Below, piece after piece: positions 1 through 9,400 of a DNA stretch of 10,956 nucleotides. Every line of letters begins with the position of its first letter. Position 1 is the first letter of the stretch. The notes beneath the pieces were generated by a model. It searched no databases, was not told the origin of the DNA, and saw only the letters and a program-made list of their open reading frames with translations. Position numbers and translations under genes: made by a program. Origin of the DNA: Phoronis ovalis (Eukaryota; Phoronida; Phoronidae); the NCBI GenBank assembly GCA_028565635.1, contig JAOXYB010057911.1, positions 1 to 10,956 on the forward strand. The letters are read 5' to 3'.

Positions 1-262
1 TTTTAAGGCCTTACTTTTGGATGATGGCGATCAGCCCATCAACCTTGTTTATCGATAGATGGTAATCGCATCGGTTGAATATGTATAGAGAAAATACTAA
101 AATACACTAAGTTTAAATAAATATGCCATGAGCAGGTTCTATTTTGTGGACATAATCAGTGAAAGCCCCATTCAAAAAGCTTGCTACAAATAACTATGGT
201 ATCAGCAAATAGACTTATTATATGTATTACCCTTTTAATAAGTAAGAATATTAATTTCTTAC
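1..262 (-). other. Partial intron 16, possibly with a repeat fragment at its end
   Basis: The region following the donor at 262 has no exon matching the next expected family block. The first 60 or so bases are GC-richer than the surrounding intron and hold words such as GATGGCGATCAGCCCATCAA and ATCGATAGATGG, which looks unlike the rest of the intron. I suspect part of an interspersed repeat but cannot name a family. Confidence 0.4.
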
Positions 263-464
263 CCTTTTCCATGTTTCAGCAATGCATTTGTGCAAATCAT
301 ATGGATACAACACATAAAGTCCTTCACATGTATTGTACATCTGTCTACACATGTAAATATAAGCACCAATAACAGCATTAGATGGCGGAGGGCCAAACAC
401 CTGCGGCAGATTACCCTTTATGGCTTTCTTGGCAAATTCAGCAATAATGTGAGTAGCCGACGAC
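263..464 (-). CDS. TBC1D32: TBC1D32 exon, residues 583-650 (last exon in window)
   Basis: The exon is 202 nt, with acceptor CTCATAG and donor GTAAGA. It completes Lys583 and ends in phase 0 with Arg650. It encodes SSATHIIAEFAKKAIKGN, then NAVIGAYIYMCRQMYNTCEG, then LYVLYPYDLHKCIAETWKR. Vertebrate TBC1D32 has AGAHVIAKFTKKLLD...[35 protein letters not shown], so the match is nearly continuous. The next exon must lie beyond the left edge, or just possibly at 15-106. Confidence 0.95.
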
Positions 465-3400
465 CTATGAGAAGAACAAATAAAACAAAGATTTCATGAC
501 CCAAGAGCACATAGACATTTACTCTGCAACAGCGAATATACCAATATACACACTACATGCACTTTAATAGCACTTTTCCTACTTTTCATAATCACAACAG
601 TAACATATTTAAAATCTTAATATAAATGCCACCACATAGCTTCGATTGCTATAAATTACACTTCATACATTCAAGGTCTCTCAGAGTTCATTTTTCAAAT
701 AGTTTTAATTTGAGCTATAAATATTATAATAATTTTAAATACGAGTGGTTTTGAAAAATATGCACTTGTTAAAACTCGCATATGGACAACTTATATATAT
801 TTGTATGAAAAGACAAGTATGCTTTTTATTCAAAAAGAGTACATGCATAATAATAATTTTTTCAGTTCAAAATTTACTATTATTGTTACAATAACATGAC
901 TACAAATACAAAGTCTTCCTTTGGGGATTAGTGTCAAATTCATAAGAAACATACATTGTATTGTGGGCACTTCCCATAATTTGCAGGTAGGAACTCGGTG
1001 TTGTTGCTCGATACTAACTAATCAAAGGTGTTTTAATATATTAAGCTTTTTTGAGCCTAAATATCTGGAATTGTATGAGCTGGAAACTTTAAAATCACTG
1101 ATTGTTCTGTATATTATGTGAAGGAATTACAACACATTATCATGGCACTGAGAATGGACCATCACTAGCCAGTAAAACATGATACACATTAAAATCACAC
1201 ATCAAGCAAGGAGGGTTAAGCAATGTTACCAAACAAATACAGTATACATTTATCATTACAAGATGCAGTATGAGAGACACTCCACATGTCACAAGTTGGA
1301 GTACATATACAGAGTATCAGCAAGGTTTTACATAGATACAACATGACAAGTAAAAATGGTGCCTTTAAATCAAATTTGAAATTATATGAGATTGATCTGA
1401 CACAGAGGAGAAAAAATTCAAGAGAGAAAAATGGTGTATCGTATCTTTGTGTTCCTGATGTGATGAAGGGCTGAGTGAGAGAAAAGCACTCTACAACCAA
1501 GATTGGGTATTTCTAGCATTCGGTAGCTAAGGCAGTAAATTATAGTGTACACATAGTCCGACATAGTATAAAGAAACCCCAGGAAAGAGACATGCCAAGC
1601 ACTCATAACCTGAGTCATATTAGGGTGTACACTGATAATATGTAATAGCAGTAATACACCAACAATTGATATGTTGTATTTCAACTAACTTTTCATATAA
1701 AATCTCATCACTGACATATCATGTGCTGTCAATTGTTTTGAAGCTAAAACTAACAGTCTAATATAGTTTTATTGTGTACACCCTTATAAGCTGTAAGAAA
1801 ACAAATATCCCTAAATACCATATTGGGAGTTGCAGTAAGTCTATTCTATGAAGCCTTACCTTTTGTAAGCATGATTTTGGTTACTGTGCACAAACAAGAA
1901 ATAAAATGTTATATTGCAGTAAACATGTCAGTGTTCTCCACAGACTTTGTGAATAGAATAAGGGACCAGAGGGGTTCAGAGTTTCATCTTATGCTGTTGA
2001 TAAACATGTTGTTGGCAGCTGTCATTATCAAGTACAAAAGCATTACTATCAACTCCCCTGTCGAAAACCGAAGTCTTCCATTTTTTAAGTTATTCTCAAC
2101 TATTTCTTTTAATAGAAATGCCTAAGCACTTGAATAATAATCTTGCAAACTTAACAGTGCAAAAGTCAAAAACAATTAGGTTAGAAAAAATGGGTTATTC
2201 TACTCTTACACAGGCTGTGGAGAATACTGAAAGTTAAATATTTAACAAAATGTAGTTACATTGTTATATAATAGTAGTTAAAAACAGTTCCAAATGTTAA
2301 GATGCTCAGAACTTCAAGGCGTATTTCAAAAAAGCAACAAACAGTAACTATATGAAATTATTAGAAATTACTACAGAGCTTCATTAGAAACAAACAGAAG
2401 ACCTAACTTTTAAAATTGCAAGTGTTGAACAGTTTCTTTAGATAGTTAATGATTAAAAGGCCAACATGGCAACTTTTGGTAGTGAAATCAGTAAATATGA
2501 TATTTTCTCCATTTCTTGACCTCAAACATTCAAATCTCCAGGACAGTTTTTCTGAGATTTTAACAGACATAAAACTTAGGTATAAATTTTTCGTATTGTA
2601 ACCAGTTAAAAAGCGCTTACTTTGATCTTGTAAATCTTTCTGCATTTTCCCCATACATTAAATGTCTACGTCCATGTGTACTTGATGCAATTTGTGACAA
2701 TATGTCTGCTATATGAAGATAAGTAGCTTCACTCGCCTGATGAACACCTTGATCCTAAAAATAATATTTTTTTATCCAATTTGAATATCATACAAATAGA
2801 CGTTACATTAGTATTATACACCACATAACTTACAATTATTATAATTTAGTTAAAATATATCTTTGTGTACGCAGCTGTATTGGTACCCCAGAATTACATA
2901 AAAATCTTGATGATAGATTAAAGCTGAATGCTTGCAAGCAAAATTATTTATTTCCACTGCATTTAGAATGGACTATTATCCAGAGGTGCCAGTGTTAAAG
3001 TCTGCGCAATAAATAACACATGCTGTGATGATAAAAATAAAGCCGGAAATAGACAAAATAAGGTATCTAACCTATAACTGATTACTTGTTGGACACCTTC
3101 ATTTATGTTTTTAGAGGGATGCGGCATGAACACAAACTTATGTCTTGGAAGTTAAAGTTGCCTGTAAGACCTGCAGACTAACCACTTTTAAAACAGCACA
3201 GTAGAGTTTTTCTATCAATAACATTCCTATTAGGTGTCTAGATACTACCATAAATATAATTTAAAAATTGCTTTTACGAGTTAAAGACATAAATGTTAAT
3301 ACCGTTGCACCATCCAGCCACTGAGCAATAGGAGCAAGCATTGTACTGATGACTCCATCTTTACACATGCAGCTGGCGCATACAGCATCAGAACAGAGAT

Positions 3401-6400
3401 TCTTTAGAATGTCGGCAGCAAGCACGCCAGGTTCAAAATGTACTGAAAATATTCATTATAAAGGTAGATTTCTGAAGAATGGATATTTCTTAATGTCTTA
3501 ATTGATCTGGGTCATTAGTTTAAAACAAAACTAACAGCAGATTAACCAAATGAATGCATCCAGATGTGTGTTTCAATTGATGGCCATGTCAGTGATTACA
3601 TTTTACTCTGGCTACTGAGACGTGATCATGAACAGCCGTATATCATTGCATTTTAACAAACATAATATAGGCAAAATCATTTTTGTGAATTTCTGTGCAT
3701 TTTTCCACAAACATTTACTTGATGAAAGGATTATAAATGTTTAAAAAAATGTATAATTATTTTTAAAAACAAAATTTATTCCAACAACCTTCCGGCTAAA
3801 AGAAATGATTCATTCTCACCACCAAGTGTTCTTGCAGAGCTACTAAGATGTAATGTGCCAGGATCTTGTATTAAATGGATCATAGCAATGACCAACTGGG
3901 TAATTGTAACTGGTTCTGCAACACAAAATGCAATTAAAATACTTTCAAAATGTCAGATCACAGAGTGACACGAAATTTTTAAAAACTGAACACCCAACAC
4001 AATAACTCATCATGTTTGATACAAAAAAAAATTCTTTATTTTCCTTATAAGTGCTGTTAGAAAAGTGTCAAAACTACACAATCAAAATTGGAATGGAACA
4101 AAAATATATCTATTTAATACATTTTTAGACCAATTATTGCTGTAACTCAACTCTAATATTGCTTTTGTAAAACAATGGTGCTATATTGGCTACCAGGGGT
4201 AAGAACAGAATCGAAACCAAAAATAAAGTTTGAAACAAAGCTGAGTTTATTTTTGCAGAACATAACCTATTTTACAGCTGAAATAGAATTGAAAAAGGGA
4301 CAGTACTCTAAAAGTGTTCTGAATATTTTATATCACCCTGTACATATGTCACATATTAAGTCTCCCATTTTTTAATGTCATTTTTCATTGTTTTCAACAG
4401 AAAATCATCTAAAAATAACAAATCCAATAAAACTTTGTTAGCCAACTTCACAAGTTAGTGATATATTAATAGGTTATACCTGAGCGGTCGGAAATTTTAA
4501 CAGGAAACATTGCTCTGCCTTGGGAGTACCATAACAGCCTTCCAAGAATGGTTATGGAATGCACAAAGTAGGCATACTCTAACTCTGGTCCAGAGAATTG
4601 GATCCGATGGTTATCTAAACCTGAAAGCAAGATCATGATATTTCCCTTATGTTAAAAAATCGCAGAAGTGATTATCAATAATCCTAACCAATAAAAGCCT
4701 CCTCATCAAAGGTCACAAGGTGAAATGTTTTCAAGTATCCGTACAGTGACTGCACACAAAAATATACACCATTTCCTTTTTACATCAGGACTTCAGAACA
4801 TTATTGCGTTCAACAAGTTTGATCAATTGTTCTCTTTAAACCATTTTACAGCATGGCAACTCTACTCATTTTTGATATCAACTCCACAAGTTTTGTAAGA
4901 CTGTGCACATTTTGAATGGAAGCACCTTTCTCCTACTTCAAAAAGGTGTACAGGTTATCTTTATACCTTGTCTCAGAGTCAGATATTCCTAACAGCTTTT
5001 CCTAGGAACCCAGTAACTTACTTAATCCAGTAACCCTAGAATGAGCTTCTGATACATCACTCATTAGGTCAAATGGCAAATGTCTTGAACCAATGAAATC
5101 TAAGCAATGCTTTACAGCAGATTCAACCTGTTAATAAAACAGACATAATGTATAGTTTAATATTAACATTGCTGTTTTCACTTGTAACAACTACAGCAGC
5201 CATTGCTTTTTTCTGTAATATGTATTGGAAACAGGAAAAAATGTACCTCACCATATTGATCGTTTGCACTAATCCTCCTCATGGTTCATATGCATAGGCT
5301 GCAGAATTAGTTTATGTTTCAGTGAGATTATCTCAAAGAGGTATAATATAAAAACATAATATACAGAATTTACTCCTTGAATTTGGGTTTTGATAATATA
5401 CTATTATCTTCATCAGAAATCAGAATTAACAGTGTACAATCTCAGTGTCTCCAGCTACCTTAAAAGTTTACTATTTTTATCTTTTTTTATAAAATGCAGT
5501 TTCTGGTTTTGAAGCAGAGAGAAACTTATAAACTAAAGTAATTTTTTTATTGCTGTAATTTATAAATACTTACTATCACTTTGTAATTTTGTAGAAGTTG
5601 TAAAAGTGGCATTCGACCATAACTACCATGCTGAAAAAAGCAAACCACCAATTAAGCTTTCATAAGTTTTAAAATTATGTTGCTGTGTAATTTACAAACT
5701 GATGTGTTATACAAAGTTAATATAGGGATATGTACAACGAAAAGAGATAAGTACCTTACATTATGAGAATGAATGCTCATTTGATGTTATTTTAATTCCA
5801 TGATTTCAATTATTTAAAATATAAACTTAATTCAAAACTGATAGAAATAGAATATGGGGTATAATCTTCCTCTAATTTCAACAGTCTTTTGAACTTGATC
5901 TCTCCCCAGAAATTCATAAAGGACTAATGAGGCTCTTGTGATAAGACCTACGCTTTCGTTTGCTAAAAGTATGATTCAGATCTAAATGATATTTGTATTT
6001 GAATATTCCAAGTATACTTTTAACTGAACCACCGAATTTGGAGAATAGTTTAGAGGACAGAATCCAGATATCAGTCACTGCTGCTAAACCCAGACTTTAA
6101 GGTACAGCAATGAACATCATACTTACCATCCATTTAATGAACCATTCTGCCCTGGTATCAAGCAGTGATATCAAGTGTAACGGTGTCAGGGGGGCAGCAG
6201 CACCCAGTGGAGTATGTGGATGAAAACTGAATAACTTCAAGGTCATCTCTAAAATTTCCCTCAGAAATCTTTAAAACAAAAAAAAACAGTCTTTATTCAC
6301 ATGAGCAAAACTCACTAATCCAGTAGCAACCGCTTACTAGTCATGGCATTTACAATGAAAATTATTTAACAACAGTCATTTATAAACTACTTACAACAAA

Positions 6401-9400
6401 TAGATGCATTAAAATTTAAGCATTCTGCTAATGGTTCTTAAATTAAACTTTAAATCTGGGATCTGTCCCTTGTGTCATCATCAAAAAACTGTTATGCTGT
6501 TTAAAATGAGTTATATGACATAAACATATTTGTTGTGTACCTGATAGTTTCATGAATACAATATGCACAAAATACAAAGAAATTACATTTTATGTGTATT
6601 TAAGATTTCTTCACATTCAGCTAGTGTCAGCATTGAATTTCCAATTGTGTGACTAAGACAGAGCTGATTTTGTGAACATATTAGTTGCAAGCAAAGTTTA
6701 GCATTCATTTCTTCTTGACCAAAAAGAGTATTTTACCAATGTATAAATTATCAAACGGAAAAATAATCATTCATTAGGACTTACGTTTCAGGAAACCTAA
6801 CCCAATAAGTCGGAATATGTCTTTGAAAATCATTCATCAATCTTAGCTAAAAAGATATGCAAATGCATTTAGCAATAGTCTCAGTAAAAGTTTCAATACT
6901 AACAGTAAAGTTTAATCAACTATGAAACAAAAAAAAATTCTTTTAAAAACAAATTACTGATTCATATCAAGTGTATTTATAACAAGGTTGTAATTTCACT
7001 CATTTGTTACTTCACTGATATATATCCTTATGGGAACTGCTTAAAGTAGCCTCACAAATAAAGTGAAATCTTTAAAAAAATGTACACAAAACTTGTTGAA
7101 TCGAATGTTGTTATTCAGAGAAAGTTTAAAAAACAACTGCTTACAACTTTGACTAGTTTCCTTGTCTCTTCTTTCTTAAAATGAAGACCAACTTTTAACT
7201 TTGGTAGTGTTCCAACCTTTTCTTTGAAGTAGTTTATTAGATACTGCGCTGAAAGGAGACAAGGTAGACAACTGAGGTAACCAAAATTAACTGAGGTCAA
7301 CAAATAACCTGAATATTTATTAAAAGTTAACCTATATCTCATACAGCATTAATTTGTCAAAGATAACAATTTCAGCATTTTAGGTTCACCAGCTTTAGAT
7401 TTCTGCAATCATGCATGTTCAGACACAACAATTTTAATAATTCAACTAAGGATAACTGACCACCTTAAACCATTGTATCACACAGAAAATAATCTGAACA
7501 CATTTTACAATAAAAGAACATCAGCTATGGTCTAAACCCTACAATACTGTACCTAAAGTGCTATAAAATTCTTTAGTATGCACTGATGCTGTAGAAAAAC
7601 TTCTACTGATAAAATTCAGAGCTTGGTCCTAAAATAAATAGAAAGAATCAATAAAATAATATAAACATCATGCCATTTGTTTTCCTGAGGCAAGTAAATA
7701 ATTTGATTGCGATAACACGAAATAAACTGCCCAGATAAAATTTAATAATCAACGGACTTACTCAGTTTTAATTTTTAACCTATATCAAGAGCTTTCAACT
7801 CTGTAATAGAGTCACTGTTAAATATTTTTAATCACTAAACTTCATCTTACTTCTATGAATATACTAAATAACTGAATATATTAAGCATTCTTGCTGGAAT
7901 ATATTGCTCATTTTAACTAATGAACACATTATCGTGTGAATATGCAACTTTACAAACTAATATATCACTTTGGTGATCAAATTTAAACAAATATTACAAT
8001 ACAACATTATCATAGAACAATTAAATGGTATAACATGGAAATGAAAAAGAATTTACCGAAAGAAAACTATCATTATCAGCCAATGCCGCCATGAGACCAC
8101 TTCGAATAGAAGGGCCACTGCCTCTGTCCTCACTCCCAATTAATTCATTGGGTTGCACATGAGACAGCTGCTTAAGGGCTTCTTTCCTTTTCTGTAATAA
8201 AGTGAATGTATTCTATTTATATCGTAGATGTTATCATTGTGGATTGCTTTGATGCTTAACCTCATTAGACATTCTTTAACAGTATCTGAATTATCACATA
8301 TTAACTGGTTAGAATTTTTATTATGTCTTGGAGTACACTGTCAATTGTTTATAACTTATATAACTGTCATGAATCTGTAGGCTAATCTTGTACCAATAAA
8401 ATATATTTAAAATGTCTTATCTTTAACCTGACTTTATGCCTCAAAATACACCTATTTTCAGGTAACAATATGTCATAAGCAACAATTCACCTAAGTTTCA
8501 TAAACTACAGGAGAACTTTCATAGCTGTAAATATAAATTTATAAACATACAGGTTTAATCAATATATTACCTCTAGTGATTTCTTCTTATCTAAATTGAT
8601 AATAGCTTGATGAATTTGTTCAGGGCTCATAAAACAGAAGGTACTCTAAAAAAGAAAAGAAAAACTGATTCATTACAACATACTTTTCTCGAACACCAGC
8701 TAACAACAATGTCACTTAAAATATTTTCTTTATAATGCAATAGCTTCTAGACAATTTAAACTGCTTAATAAAAACTATAACAAAATAAAATGTTAATAAA
8801 AACTGCTTCACCCACATAACATGCAAGTTTATAAAATATAATAAACAGTAGTACATGTACATGACAGAATGCATAGTAATACAATTATAAGTACCTTGTT
8901 CAAAGCATAATCTAATTTTTGAAACTGAAACAGCTGACAATTTACAGTGGGAACAAGTCAGAGATATGTTTTTTCACACTAACAGAAAATCATAGCTCAA
9001 GATATCTTCTTATTATTGTATGTATGAACATATGTATGAAATGTAATCTATTTAATGCTAGAATGAAATCTAACGTGCAACTTACCTGATTAAATGAACT
9101 ACCAAATGATGAGCTTCCATCACTGAAGGGGTCACTTTTACGACTTCTTTCTTCATTTTCTCGAATCTGTCGAGAATGTCCAAATTCTTCTTCAAAATTT
9201 TCAAGGAGAATTTCACAAGCAGAAGTGATTCTCGTTTTAAGTTCATCAGAGAGCTGTTGATATCTAAGAATGAAACCAAAACTTGTTTATAATCAATAGT
9301 TTCCTTCCCTAGAATTTTTTGTTGGGAAACTGAGAGTAGATTTGGACAGTTTTCTTGTGCCAACAGTGGCAGAAAATTATCTACATAATGGGAGCCTCCA

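Noticed and set aside
181-499. Two plus-strand frames of 63 and 69 codons
   Set aside because: Both run antisense across exon 16, which is strongly supported on the minus strand, and neither resembles a known protein.
1216-1684. Two overlapping minus-strand frames of 94 and 88 codons
   Set aside because: They overlap in different frames inside intron 15, and the flanking exons join in phase with homology continuous across the junction. No splice context or family match was seen.
1823-2125. 100-codon open frame on the plus strand, the longest in the window
   Set aside because: It lies in an intron of the minus-strand gene, shows no recognised domain or family, and has ordinary intronic composition. 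A frame of this length is not surprising by chance.
2403-2654. 83-codon minus-strand frame overlapping exon 15
   Set aside because: It reads the end of the exon in another frame and then runs into intron, and the homologous frame is the one ending FTRS.
4175-4375. 66-codon plus-strand frame
   Set aside because: It lies entirely inside intron 12 with no family match and no supporting signals.
8716-8940. 74-codon minus-strand frame in intron 3
   Set aside because: It is a Tyr/Phe-rich chance frame. It covers the candidate microexon, but in a different frame from the one that would be in phase.
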